This document shows, piece after piece, positions 31,535 to 42,058 of a stretch of 64,000 nt of DNA. Both the position numbers and the translations under genes were made by a program. Source of the DNA: Haemaphysalis longicornis (lineage: Eukaryota > Arthropoda > Arachnida > Ixodida > Ixodidae); NCBI GenBank assembly GCA_013339765.2, contig CM023450.1:186521269-186585268 (forward strand). The letters run 5' to 3'. The first letter of the stretch is position 1. Each line of letters opens with the position of its first letter. The notes under the pieces were generated by a model. That model had not been told where the DNA came from, did no database searches, and worked only from the letters and a program-made list of their open reading frames with translations.

Positions 31535-31642
31535 GTCCACATACTAAGCCATTTTTACATATTCACAAGGATAATATACAAACTACACACACACACCACA
31601 CTCCATATATATTTTACATTTTCTGATACTACTACTACTGCT

Positions 31643-31896
31643 AAGGAAGGAAAGGATAGTAAAGGAAGGCTATATCCATGGGATCTTGGTACTCATTGCC
31701 TTTCAATAAGAATGCTATGTATTTTCGGTTGCTGAACTGCTTAGTACGAGTTCATGTACCTGAGCTTCTGTTTAAAAACGGACAAATGTAGTATTGCTGT
31801 TCAGCTTCAAGTTTCGATGATATGCTTGCCTTGCTGTGCAAGGGTGCATCACAGCATTTGTGTCGGTATTTTATGAAATTTCAGTCGGTGCACCAT
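31643..31896. repeat. 254-bp direct repeat flanking the foreign block, right copy
   Basis: Identical to 7596-7849. It contains the acceptor AAATTTCAG (AG at 31883-31884) and the first 12 nt of the host coiled-coil exon, which continues without a break past 31896. Confidence 0.9.
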
Positions 31897-32187
31897 GAAA
31901 AAAAGCTTCAGCAAGAGGTCCGCTTTAAAAAGCAGGAGCTGAAGTTGGCGGCGGCATTGGCAGAAACGGAAGGGGACAATATATCCCGAAGTGCCTACTG
32001 CGAACTTCAACAGAAGCTTGACGCTGCCAAGCAGGAGCTAGGGAAGGCCAGAATGGCCCTGAAACGCCAAGTGTTTACAGACGCCAGCACGAACATGGAG
32101 GTTCCTTTGGTGACAGAGGCAGCATATGCCAAGATAAAACAAAAAATTACCAAAAATTATATTTTAATATTCGTAATACTGTGGTAA
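31885..32187 (+). CDS. Coiled-coil exon of BEND5-like gene 2
   Basis: After the acceptor at 31884 the frame reads SVHHEKKLQQEVRFKKQELK, then AYCELQQKLDAAKQELGKAR, a strong heptad pattern. BEND5 relatives carry a coiled coil between the N-terminal domain and the BEN domain, and gene 3 has one at 48371-48565. No clear donor follows the VPLVTEAAYAKIKQKI segment; the frame runs to a TAA at 32187 next to an AATAAA, so the exon end may have been lost. Identity as part of gene 2 rests on order, strand and composition. Confidence 0.5.
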   Translation, partial: SVHHEKKLQQEVRFKKQELKLAAALAETEGDNISRSAYCELQQKLDAAKQELGKARMALKRQVFTDASTNMEVPLVTEAAYAKIKQKITKNYILIFVILW

Positions 32188-32274
32188 TAAATAAGACAAC
32201 TGACTACAGCCTGCCACTTTTTTTTAGTAGTAAAGATAAAGACACCTACAAATTACACGATAACTGGTGTTTCT

Positions 32275-32490
32275 GTGGTGCAATTCGAAACGGCAGCATG
32301 TACTGGTGAGGCGCCGGCTGTTTTTAAGAACTGGAACAAAAACTTCTCACCAGAATACTGGATGATTGACTGCTGTCAAGCAGAGATTGCCGCAATTCAA
32401 GACACCTTTCCAGAAAGCGAAATTATGCTGTGCAACTTCCATCGCGAGCAGGCTTGGCATAGGTGGGTGAAACGGAGAGAAAATGATGTA
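32275..32490 (+). pseudogene. MULE-type transposase fragment
   Basis: The frame contains YWMIDCCQAEIAAIQDTFPE then IMLCNFHREQAWHRWVKRRE. This matches the central part of MULE-type transposases and their domesticated relatives: the second catalytic Asp region and the LC-F-H-x-x-Q-A-W-R-W block. Sequence on both sides is unrelated, and no terminal repeats were found, so it is an orphan exon or fragment. Confidence 0.65.
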
Positions 32491-32728
32491 CCACCAGACC
32501 AAACAAAACCAGAATCCCGGGACGCTCGCCGCCGAGTCTGTACACAAAGCAGCCGCGTCGGCGGATTGCCTCGAAAGCGCGTCATCCCTATTTCATATTT
32601 GCCACGCTTTCGAGGCGCTTTCTCAAAGAAGTTGCTACGAGTTGTGCCGCGCCTCCGCCAGATGGTGCCACGGGTCCAGCGACCGAGAGAAGACGCACTG
32701 AAACATCCCCCTCGCGAGGGGCACGATC

Positions 32729-33056
32729 AAATGCAGAGCATTTCCGGGGGCGCACGACGTTATGTAGTTTGCGTTGCGTTAATGTTGTTGCACTTGTGGC
32801 AACTGCTGACGAGAGAGCGCTCGTCAGCAGTAATTTGGACGAGTCAACGATATAAGGCGCGTTCGTAGTGTCCCATTCTGTGTCGGCTTTGTGGCGCAGT
32901 GGGTAGAGCACCATGTACATTGCGTTCCGCCCGCAGGGTCGAGGGATCGAAACCAGGTGCCGGATAGTATTTTTTTTATATAGTAGGGAGGGGTGCGGTG
33001 CGGACTACAGACGTCAACGCAGGTGACATCCTGAGTTACTGAAATGCTCTGCATTT
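32729..33056. mobile_element. 328-bp element with perfect 16-bp terminal inverted repeats and an internal tRNA-like unit
   Basis: AAATGCAGAGCATTTC at the left end is matched exactly in inverted form at 33041-33056. The arm is itself nearly palindromic (AAATGC-AGA-GCATTT). The last ~70 bp, inverted, recur from 61874. No obvious target-site duplication is seen. It ends directly at the host exon fragment 33057-33148, whose acceptor it has replaced. Confidence 0.6.
32882..32963 (+). repeat. tRNA-derived sequence inside the 328-bp element
   Basis: GTGGCGCAGTGGGTAGAGCA matches a D-arm/A-box, and GGGATCGAAACC resembles a T-arm/B-box about 30 bp further on; the ends GTCGGC and GCCGG could pair weakly. 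It is tRNA-like but not a convincing functional tRNA; a SINE head is more likely. Confidence 0.5.
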
Positions 33057-33148
33057 AAAACTGTCTCAACTTGAGCAAGAGAAGAACAATCTTCAGTCAG
33101 CCAATATGACACTCCAGAAGGCCCTCGCTGCCAAAATTCTGAGTGCTG
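33057..33148 (+). pseudogene. 5'-truncated coiled-coil exon of BEND5-like gene 2
   Basis: The frame LSQLEQEKNNLQSANMTLQK then ALAAKILSAG ends phase 1 at a good donor, GGTAAGTGG. It aligns in position, phase and pattern with the end of the gene 3 exon at 48565 (RLRALNMALQEQLLHYMTKPG). The acceptor side was lost to the element ending at 33056. Confidence 0.5.
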
Positions 33149-33559
33149 GTAAGTGGAAAAGGTCACGAACATGTCTCGTTCTCTATCAATGAGCAATAAT
33201 GAGCAGCTGCTGTAGTGGAGAGCAAGATAAATGTGTTAAAAAAGGTAATATAAAACAATGCAGAGGGTTTCCTGAGCGAGACAGATAGCAAAAATTCCTG
33301 TGTGTCAAGGCTGCAGCCCACGTTAAAAGTGGACTTTAAAGCTTCAGCGTATTAAACTACAAAAATGAGAGAATTGGTTCGTGAGCATTATAGTGGGTTC
33401 CAATTACCTCCAACTAGTGCCTTATCAAAACCGGTGCAATTGTAAGAGGACTGGTCAAAACGCTGGCAGGCTTGTTTGTGCTAACGACAAAGGACAGCAG
33501 GATGGATGCGTACACATTATAATGCGTACCCAGGTCAGCTAAATGATGGAGGCTGAGGT
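33149..33559. other. Non-coding stretch
   Basis: No supported exon. It is probably the next intron of BEND5-like gene 2; no BEN-domain exon for that gene was found in 33-47 kb. Confidence 0.35.
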
Positions 33560-34080
33560 GTTACTGTCTTCATAGTAGTCCAGAATGTGCTCGGAAATCT
33601 TTTGGACATGAAAGTAGAGAGCCTCCTGGATGGACCTTATGTCTCTGCCAGGTGGGGGAGCCAGCTAAGTCTTCAATGAGGTGATGGGGGAGAGGGAGAG
33701 GGGAAGGTTCGGGGGTGGCAGTGCCACTAGGATTGAGAAGTAGAGGGGTGGGCACCGCAAGATGGGCCACTATGGGGACCGACGCACTTGCATATGCGAT
33801 GTAAAATCTGGCGAGACGGGAGGGAGTGGGTATGAGCCTGGCGGAAAATGATTTGAGCACGAGTGAGACGAGCGTCTGGAAAAGTGTAGGCTTGGCGGGC
33901 AAGGCAATAGGAGAGTAGAGTTAATTTACGGGTCGAATGGATGGAGGATGGTACGGATTGGCCAGAGCATAGACAGACCCGGGAATAGATCTCGGGAAAG
34001 CGCGTTTACTCTTGCGTTGCTGTCCATGCTGGCGTGGCCAGGTACCCATACCAGGACAGAAGTGAAAACGATGGCGTTTG
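33560..34080 (-). pseudogene. Antisense LINE remnant: RNase H end and C-terminal region
   Basis: On the minus strand near 34055-33960 the frame reads VLVWVPGHASMDSNARVNAL, the His-containing end of a LINE RNase H domain, followed by FPGLSMLWPIRT and then a stop. Downstream open sequence to 33560 is proline/leucine-rich and frameshifted, like the spacer after RNase H in these LINEs. It is a decayed fragment. Confidence 0.6.
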
Positions 34081-35329
34081 AGAGTGTCAGTCACTAGGTT
34101 AGAAGAGAAGGGGCTGACGGTTCGCGTTCGCCATAATCATGGCAACACTTTTGCTATCGCAATCACACTGCTCACGTCACTCACTAATTATGGCTTCGCC
34201 CACGATAGAGCTGTCTGTTCGTCATTTGCATGCCCTAGAAATTAGCATAATAGTCTGTCTTATACCTGTGCTACACGGTCGTTTCAAAGGCCTTCGGAAA
34301 GCCGTTGAACCGACTGTCTATCGAGTTCCCCATTGGAAATACATATGGAGCAGTTTTAGGGGAGAGTCCAATTGTCGATGGAAAGTTACCGTGTAGCGCA
34401 GGCATTAGAAGTGCAGTGGCTCAGTCACAGGGATCGTTTGACCATGGGTCATCTGCACAGCCGATCAGGAGGCTGCTCACTTCAAGGCTTGTCGCGCAGG
34501 GATCGAGAACGGAAACGAGTACAGATTGCCAACACAGACCATGTGGCCACAGAGAATGCTGCCCAGAGACATCGGTAGGCCAAGTAAAGGTCGTTGCAAC
34601 AGTAAAGAAGCAATACGGCAGCAATCGTGGACTAAAACCGTCGTAATGGTTGTGAAGATTGCGTACAGCTTTACTACCTCAAAACCTTACGTGTAATTGT
34701 GAACTCAATTTTTTTTCTTCTACAAGTTGGCAAATAATCCACCTTTACTTACCATAGTTCAAAAACGTATAAGTTACCGTTGCCTCTTCTCTTTGTTTCT
34801 GTGGGTGAGATGAACAGGAAGCCGTGATGGGGTTTTATAAAGGAAGCTGCGAATACTTATTTCCTGACTGCATGGTTCTCTCGACCATCTGTTTGCCCTT
34901 TCAAGGAAGCCTAAGTGTCATAGCGAAGTGTCATAGCGAATTGACTCACATGTTTAGAAGTGAATGTGATTGAACAGAAGAAAAAATACAAAGTTTTTAA
35001 AATTTTGCAAAAAAAATTCCTCCTGTCTTCATTTCTGCTGTACTGGTTCGATTTCGAAAATGAGCATACCAAAGATATACTAAGGCACTGGTGCGTACAT
35101 ATGATTACCAGGAGCAAACATGATGTCCAAACACAAGATACGAAGTATTTTGTTACTTTGTCATTGTGTTAGAGTTGTTACCAATAAATAACAAGGTAAA
35201 CAAATTCATTCCTAGCACCATGAGGCTCTTATCGCAAAAACACAAGCCCAAACAGATTACCTCCACAAATTGGCTAAAAAATATCTGTGCTTTGCCCTTG
35301 AGCACTGAGAACTGTGCTTTGAGCTCGTA
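34081..35329. other. Non-coding stretch
   Basis: I see no exon or repeat that I can name. The AATAAA near 35181 has no recognisable gene in front of it. Confidence 0.35.
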
Positions 35330-36459
35330 ATGTCACAATTTAGGCTGCTTTGCCATGGTATTAGATTGGTGGCGCGTAGTAAATGTGAAAACTCCAAGAA
35401 AGGGCGACCGTCTGCGGGACGAGTTACAGAGCCCCATAACAGCAGCTACGTGCCCTCAGCTTGGTATTTAAAGAGTGACACGATGGCTAGATTACTGGGC
35501 TAGCCTTAAACATGACAACGGCCGTCTCACTTCAGAAACGCACTTGGCACTTGTGGGGATCCTGGCGTCTGAGCCATTGCGGGAGCACTCGTTTATTGCC
35601 GTCAGCGCGGCGCTTTCCCCCCCCCCCCCCCCCACCTCCCTTCCCGAAGGGCCAGCTCGCCCCTGCGCCACTGCATTGGGCCGAGCCAAAGCTTCAACTT
35701 CCTGACGAGGTGAAGCCGCTGGCGGCCGTGGGGCGATAAAACACTGTCAGCTTCAGGGCCGCAACGCCCTGGTTCTTGCTTAACCTCATTTCATTGGCTT
35801 GTTTGAACGGCGTTCGAACTCCCCCTCACCGGGACGCGGGACGCGCGCCCTGCGTGGGGGTCCGTTCGGGGAGACGCTCAGGAGGACAGCCTAAGGTGCG
35901 TAACGATTTCCCTCACTGCCCAGTCGCAGCTCTTTTGTGCCGGCTCAGCCCACAAGCCCTTGCGGCTGCCGGCCCATGCCTTAGGTTGATCCTTAGCCCA
36001 TTTGCTCACATATTAGCCGTACTTGACAGTCGACGATCACGTCGTGCGGTACATGCCTGGGAACGGAAGGACAGTGTCCTTCTATTGCGAGCCCATCGGC
36101 CAGCACCCAAGATTTTGCCCTTAAGGCTGAGCCCACCGGTTCAGCGCGCCGATGGCGCGCACACTTGCGCGTGGCACCAGATCGCCCATCGCCCCTTTTC
36201 CGCCCACGGGGATGTTGATATGTAACAGAAGGGGTTGGCGCAAATAAACGCCTTCTCTTGACGTACACTGGGCATATTCCTTTGTCGCCCCCCCCTACTC
36301 CACCTGCACAACAGAGGCGGTGTTGAGCTAGCGCGACGGCGTCCCAGTTTCGTGAGCGTGCTCAACTAAATAGCTCGAACCCACGGTGCTTCCTCGCAGT
36401 GTGCATGTGTGCATGCCTTGTGCAATGCTAGGGAGGTGCATATTGTGAGGTAGAGGCCA
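35330..36459 (+). mobile_element. Putative 5' LTR of a Ty3/gypsy-like element
   Basis: The right end is fixed by a primer-binding site three bases further on (36463-36480) and a terminal CA. Inside are a TATTTAAAG box near 35465 and an AATAAA at 36243-36248. The left end is uncertain: TGTCACAATTT at about 35331 is a reasonable TG start, but no second LTR is present to test it. A 16-nt C run sits near 35617. Confidence 0.45.
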
Positions 36460-36462
36460 AAC

Positions 36463-36480
36463 TGGCACCCAACGTGGGGC
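36463..36480 (+). promoter_or_regulatory. Primer-binding site of LTR retrotransposon
   Basis: TGGCACCCAACGTGGGGC begins with TGG, complementary to the CCA end of a tRNA, just after the putative LTR, as in many arthropod Ty3/gypsy elements. Confidence 0.6.
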
Positions 36481-36596
36481 CACTGGCTCATTAGCCTTTG
36501 GCCGCTAATTACCTAAGCTGAGTACGCAATCGGAATCAGTTTTAATCCTTACGTGCCGCTTGGCCTCGGGACCACCGTCCGGTAGCGGTAGCTGCT

Positions 36597-37613
36597 ATGG
36601 GGACGAAGCGACTGCTCCTCCGTACGCAAGCCTACGTACACCCCTCGCTGTCGCAGCCCTTCTGGGGAATACAACGGTGGGACCGCGCCCCACCTGGAGT
36701 GGCAGTATACGTATTCCGGAAGAAAGGCCACAGCCGTCACCCAGAGCGGGTGTACGCGAGATTCCTGCTTTCGCCGAACCCTGTGGGTAGAGATAGCAAG
36801 ATGCCCTTAGGCTTGTTTATCGCTCCATACGGAGCTTACGCAGTGCAGCCTGAACCGGAGACTTCTGCTGTGACGGATTTTTGCCCGTTGGCTGCGAACA
36901 TGAACAGCCCCACACAGTGGTCTGTCCCGGCTCCTTGCTGGCACCCCCGCTGCGCAGCCACGAGTTTTGCTCCCCCGCCACCATCCAGAGCGGGGCTCCT
37001 GCCCAGTTGCACGCAGCGAGAGCCCGTGCTGTCTACGCTCGCGGAATTCGGCGCAAGGGACGCAGGCGCTGCAGCTGCCCCCGCGGGCTTTGAACAGCAG
37101 ATGATCCTGAACGGTTGCCAGCTTCATTCCGGCAACGGCCTCTCTTCGGAGACTGCCCCTCTCATTGATCTTGGGGCCACGACCCCATCGATCGAGCGAG
37201 CTGCCGAAGTACCATGTAATACATTGAGTGGGCAGCATTTGCTGCAAAATGCCGCCCAAATTGTTCAGTCCCTGTCTGGCGCGGTTGAGGCACTCCTCAC
37301 TGCCCGCAAGCCCATATACCCCGGCTATGGCGATCTGATGAGCGCCAGAGATTTTCTCGATTCATTAGCGCACTACCAGCAGGCTATGGGGCTGGATGAT
37401 GAGGAAATCCTCACACGCATTATTCCAGTTGCATTGACGGAAACGGCAGCTAGGTGGCAGCGGCTCAGTGGCCACCGTGCAGTGAACTTTGGGAAATTCT
37501 GCGCGGCATTCCTGCGTGAATTCCTACCAGCTGACTACGAGCGTAGGATGCGGCGAGAGCTGGAGCTCTCGCTGCAACCTATGCTTAAAGCTGACGAAAT
37601 GATACTGGTTTGA
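36597..37613 (+). pseudogene. Gag of a Ty3/gypsy-like element, truncated
   Basis: The C-terminal third, YGDLMSARDFLDSLAHYQQA then EEILTRIIPVALTETAARWQ and AFLREFLPADYERRMRREL, is the capsid-like domain of retrotransposon Gag. The N-terminal 200 residues are low-complexity and may not all be translated; MNSPTQWS near 36900 is an alternative start. The family pattern stops after RRELELS at about 37580 and unrelated sequence follows. No protease, RT or 3' LTR is present, so this is a 5' fragment. Confidence 0.65.
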
Positions 37614-37887
37614 ATTGTTTCAAGCAACTTCTACGCCCATCACCGCAGGAAGTCATTTTGACATCTCCATAAACTGAACCGTATTGCTTTTTTAGAAATC
37701 GTACTTCAGTGTCAGTACTCCTTTGACAATTCGTTTCCAGCACAGGGGCACACAGCTTAGAAATGACCCACACACTCAAGGAAGAGAAGCTACCAAAAGC
37801 TTTTGACTGGTGTAGTCGAGGCATGATTTTCCCCATATGTCTCCTCAGTTATACATGCTGCTGTAATCTTTTTTCTATTTTTTTCAG

Positions 37888-38352
37888 GATGGTGCTCCAT
37901 AAAACATGGAGGTGCAAACAGAATGCACGGAAGAAGCCATCTGGCAGCAGCGGTGCCTCTTGCCCGGCTAAAATAGACATAAACATAAAAAAAAACTAAC
38001 AGACACACAAAAAGGAACGATCCTTTCTTGCGAAGGCCGAGCCCCCTGCCTGCAGTGATCAGTAGCACCACATCTGCCGATGCCCTGCGGCATCTGTGTC
38101 CCGCCACCACGACCAAGAAGACATTCCTGGGGTATTTCAACGACGCCATGTCCTCTGTGGAAGCCAGCCGGCTCCACGAGAGCAAGCTCCTGGTGCAAGA
38201 GGGAGGCTTAACCCTGCTGGCCAACGCTGCTCTGAACCCCCTGCCAGCCGCAGTCTACTACTGGCACAGACTCTGGCGGCAGGAGAATTTTGGCAAGCAT
38301 GTGGACCCCTTGGACAAGCTGACAGAGAAGATGCCAGCGTATGAAGAACAAG
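37888..38352 (+). pseudogene. MULE-like transposase N-terminal exon, frameshifted
   Basis: The exon follows TTTTTTTCAG and ends CAAG before GTGAGC. The first part (TWRCKQNARKK) is in one frame and the rest (NDPFLRRPSPLPAVI, TFLGYFNDAMSSVEASRLHE, LANAALNPLPAAVYYWHRLW) in another. The shift is a single extra A in the run at about 37987-37995. The pattern matches the region in front of the catalytic core in a MULE family common in arthropods. It continues at 38915. Confidence 0.6.
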
Positions 38353-38914
38353 GTGAGCATGCTTTGTTAACTTGTGCCACAGCTACGGAATGCGGCCAAG
38401 GAGAAAAAAAGAGAAGCTTTGTTCAACACTACTCAGCATAGCACACAGTGGTTTCTGTTCAAATTAATGGCTGCCATAGGCAGGCTGTGAGAACGCAGCC
38501 AAGGAGATTAGAGAATTTCGTTGCAACCGCAACATGGTATTTTACCACTATACTGCTTGTCAATGTGTTGAACCATAACCTGTTCGCTAACGTGTGCATG
38601 ATTTGTACCCCCATTACATTACTGCCTACAGCATAACAAATGACTAGGGGAAGGGACACAAACATGCACTTTCTTTATATGAAAAAGCTCTACATACTAA
38701 TCACATCGAAGAAATGATGCGGAAGAGTACTGTCTGTCTTCTGTGCGACCCTGTCTGCTCCGTAGCATTGGCAAAGGGTACACTAGGTCCCTTTAGGCCG
38801 ATTCTAATTGCTGCATGGTCTACCGTATGTGTAGCAACACTCTTTAGCTAGACTTATTATTTATAACTGCACAGTGTTATTATCTGCTCGTCACCCACCC
38901 GTATCTTTATGCAG

Positions 38915-39207
38915 GGATTGATGTCCGGCTGAGCCACACCACGGATGGCGCCTCCTGGGCAGTCCTTGTGGCCACTCCAATTATGAGGCGGGCCCAGAAA
39001 CTTCATGCAGCACGTGAAATGATTTTTGTCGACTCGACGTCATCGTGAGACACGACGCATGCCACGGTCACAGTTCTATTGGCTGCAACGAGTGCTGGGG
39101 CAGTCTCCATAAATGTCTTGCTCCACAACTCCCACACAGCCAAGGCCTACACCACAGCATTCACACTCCTCAAGGAGACCTACCCTTTGTGCTTCGGCGA
39201 ACTCAGC
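38915..39207 (+). pseudogene. MULE-like transposase core exon with in-frame stop
   Basis: The exon follows TTATGCAG in the phase left by 38352 and ends CTCAGC before GTAAGT. It reads GIDVRLSHTTDGASWAVLVA, then MIFVDSTSS, TGA, then DTTHATVTVLLAA and AFTLLKETYPLCFGE. VDST holds the first catalytic Asp; the stop lies where a Cys codon (TGC) is expected. The exons with the remaining catalytic residues are missing. This could be a dead transposon or a decayed domesticated gene. Confidence 0.65.
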
Positions 39208-40433
39208 GTAAGTGACATGCACGTGTGGTGCTTTCACTGACAATTTCTTGTCATTTTCTTTTTGAAAGGCTTGTCAAATCTATGTCACAAGTCAATAAGC
39301 ATGTGTTGTTGAACCTAATGGAAAGATTTTAAACACAATGCACAGGGGAAAGGACCAGTGCAATCATGAGGGCATGGTGCAAAATCCTTTTCTTGTTGAG
39401 CTTTCAACCAAAGCAGACTTTTCCTGCAAAGTTTGGTCAAAGGGCCACATTACTAGGTCAGCCATTCTCTTCAAGGGCAACAGACGATAAATTGAAATTG
39501 TTACTAAGTGCAAGAATCACCTGGAGAGACAGAAGTACATGTAATTTAAGTGTGTCTTGACTTTGATATCTTGACACTGGAGGGTGCATAATTCTAACTC
39601 GACCAGGTGGCATGTGGTGGTAGGTTCAATTTTCTGCACAATACAGCAGCGACGCCCAAAAAAAAGCCAGTGCCAACATCTGTAATAAAGGCACGTGAGC
39701 CACGCAGTAGGCCTCAGCAACACCGCCTGTATAATACTGCCAGTCATATAGCACGATTTCCTCTAGGAACAGCAGGAACACCTAGTACAGCCACTCATCT
39801 TTAGTGCGGCACGTAGATATGGGCGTCTGCCCTTATCTCTCCAGTCGGGCACGACATGCAGCTTGACAGGCAAACACTAAGAAAACATGGACGTGTAGGA
39901 GCACCACCTCACAACGGCTGGACAAACCCTGTGAATTGTTTTTTATAGTTTTCACGAAGTGGCGCTGCCAATCGGGTGACTGCCCAAGCCGGGAGCACAT
40001 GCAAAAGCTAGGGACAGAAGAGAGCAACAGGGATGTGGCTCTTTGGTCATTCTCGGCTGACAAACGACAGGGAATGATGGCCTGAGAGCAGTCATATTTT
40101 TGCCGTCAATAGCAGTGCCATGGTTACCAATGGTGCCGCTTTCTGTAGCGGAGGTGGTGCTGAAATCCAGTGCATATTCTACCGTTCAACTGCACGCATG
40201 AAGCTCCGATGACTGCTTGATGCGCCCCAATTCGCAAAGATGTTCCTCACAGTAGTCTAGAAAGAGACTTGTTTTTTGTTGGGCCATTTTGCCACAGGGC
40301 ATGAAAGTAACGGAACGCTAAAAAAATTAGGAAAAAAACTGGAGGCAAGCGGCTTTATGCACCACAGAATGCTGTATAGGCCAGTTGCAGCAAGACAGAC
40401 CTACAGCAGCTTGTAAAGCGGACCATGCGTGCA
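39208..40433. other. Non-coding stretch
   Basis: No supported gene. It contains intron-like AT-rich sequence after the MULE exon and several small open frames with no family resemblance. Confidence 0.35.
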
Positions 40434-40742
40434 CTAATGAATAGCGAGTGGACGGCCTGGGCAATGTTCTAGGGCTACCATGTGCTGGGTTCGGGCTGGT
40501 TGGAGTCCTGGGCATGTCCCCAGGGGGTGGTCCAATGTCACTTCCGCAGAGCAAGTAGGGCAGTAGGGGCAGGTTGCATTAGTCACCACAAGGCGAGAAG
40601 TCCATGTTGCACAAACAGCAGGCGTCGTTAAGCAAATTCCTCGAAGCGTGACCACCTCACGGTGGGTTAAGCCGCCAGGAAAGTCAGCCCCATGCAGAGG
40701 AAGACGGGCACGCATGGAGTGTTGAAGAGAGACTGTTTCCAA
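40434..40742 (-). pseudogene. Antisense LINE C-terminal zinc-knuckle fragment
   Basis: The minus-strand frame includes RARLPLHGADFPG, GICLTTPAVCATW and NATCPYCPTCSAEVTLDHPL followed by GTCPGLQPART. The C-x2-C-H-C spacing and surrounding pattern match the C-terminal domain after RNase H in the same LINE group as 60003-61855. Only this end survives. Confidence 0.6.
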
Positions 40743-41522
40743 GGGACAGACTGATTGAGGTCAAACACTGATACACGTTGAGGTCAAACACTGATACAGG
40801 CAAGGGAAGAAATCGCTTGCAAACGAAAAATCCCCCTCGGGGATAAATCCCCCTCAGGGATAAATCTAGCTCGGGATTTAAAGGGGCCATGAAGACAAAG
40901 TACAAGTTTCGTTCATTTGCGCTAACAATAATGCTATTTTTATTGCAAGTTTCAAAAAACATTCGGATATTACGGGGAACAGATGAAGCAGTGGCTGGTC
41001 CCCAGCCATTTTCCTGCAACACGTCTGAGATCGCAGCATCTTGTTCGTGCAATGGGCAGCCACTGACCAAAGCAAATGCCAATTTAAACATGAATGGGTG
41101 ATTGTAGTGAAATGTTCCTGATTGTAGGATTTAAACGTGCCGATGCAATGCAGGCAACGCATATCATTTGAATGGTAACTTGCAGTTAACACACTGAAAA
41201 CTATGGTCTCAGTGCTGTCCACTCTTTGTATCAGGCCAGCACATTATCGCTCGCTGTAGCGTAAAATTTGAACGCTTTTCAATATTTCTCTTGTTTTCTT
41301 CAGTTAAAAAAAGAAATGTCTTCTGTGGCTGGAATGGAGCTCAGTGAGTCACCCAAAGATTGTTCTTTCATATTGAATAGTTTAATTTTGTTTTCGAGGC
41401 CGGGCAACCTAAAGCTAATACAGTAAAAATTGTAAGAAATGCCGGGCTCAAAAAAAAAAACACGTTTTTAGTAAGGCTACATCTTGAGAACTGCATTATG
41501 AAAGCATGGATATGGCTTTAAA

Positions 41523-42058
41523 GTAAAAGATCCTTAATTTGAACTCGAAGGGGACCATAAAATTGTTCGGATTAAGCGGAGTTCGAATTAGCTTGAATAG
41601 ACATCGTGCCACACTGCGCGGGCAGAACACAACGAAGCCACCTATGAAATCGTTATCACTGATTGGCGCTACTACAGGTTTGTTGCGCACGCTCCGTGAT
41701 CGCTGGGTTCAAAGCAGCGACTGCGGCACAAAGAAAACCTGCCCCGGTGTGCACCGTTGCAGCGAAATAAGCCATCGCAGCAGCAAAGCGAGCGTGCTAA
41801 GCTGTTGTTTTTCTGTTTCATTGCGTTGCACCTAGTAATTTTGGTTTGATTTGGATTTGCAACACATTGTAAACTCTCTTGGCTGACGTCTTCTGCGAGG
41901 AGCGAAGGAAACCAAGGGTTCCCAGTTCGAATTAACTGTTGTAGATACAGCAGAGTTAGAATTATCGGGCATTTCCCCCGACTGAAAGATACAGGGCTTT
42001 GTCGGGACCAGGGTGTCAGTTCGAATTACCATAAATTCCAATAACGAGCTTTTACTGT
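41523..42058. mobile_element. Tigger/pogo-like MITE
   Basis: The left end, AAGTAAAAGATCCTTAATTT then GAACTCGAAGGGGACC, and the inverted right end, CAGTAAAAGCTCGTTATTGG then AATTTATGG, form imperfect inverted repeats. The internal sequence is rich in GTTCGAATTA motifs, as in Tigger-type elements. No transposase is encoded. Confidence 0.45.

Larger units (their letters stand above)
7850..31642. mobile_element. 23.8-kb foreign block: putative endogenous large DNA virus or giant element
   Basis: The block lies between the two copies of the 254-bp repeat and interrupts a BEND5-like host gene. It contains two directly repeated gene cassettes, A and B, and a satellite between them. Its genes are mostly intronless, closely spaced and followed by AATAAA, unlike the flanking host exons. 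Palindromic repeats and a conserved TAAG motif before one ORF recall nuclear large DNA viruses of arthropods. I found no capsid, polymerase, integrase or terminase, so the viral label is inference; a giant transposon or an amplified lineage-specific host family remain possible. Confidence 0.5.

Noticed and set aside
7850..31642. Bacterial symbiont contamination as the source of the block
   Set aside because: Introns with GT-AG borders, AATAAA signals, a TATA/initiator promoter and junctions with the host gene repeat argue for DNA integrated in a eukaryotic nucleus.
32882..32963. Functional tRNA gene
   Set aside because: D-arm and T-arm resemble a tRNA, but the acceptor stem pairs poorly, no clear anticodon arm is seen, and it sits in a mobile element.
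35776..36225. 149-codon frame
   Set aside because: It lies within the putative LTR, before the primer-binding site; proline/arginine-rich with no domain.
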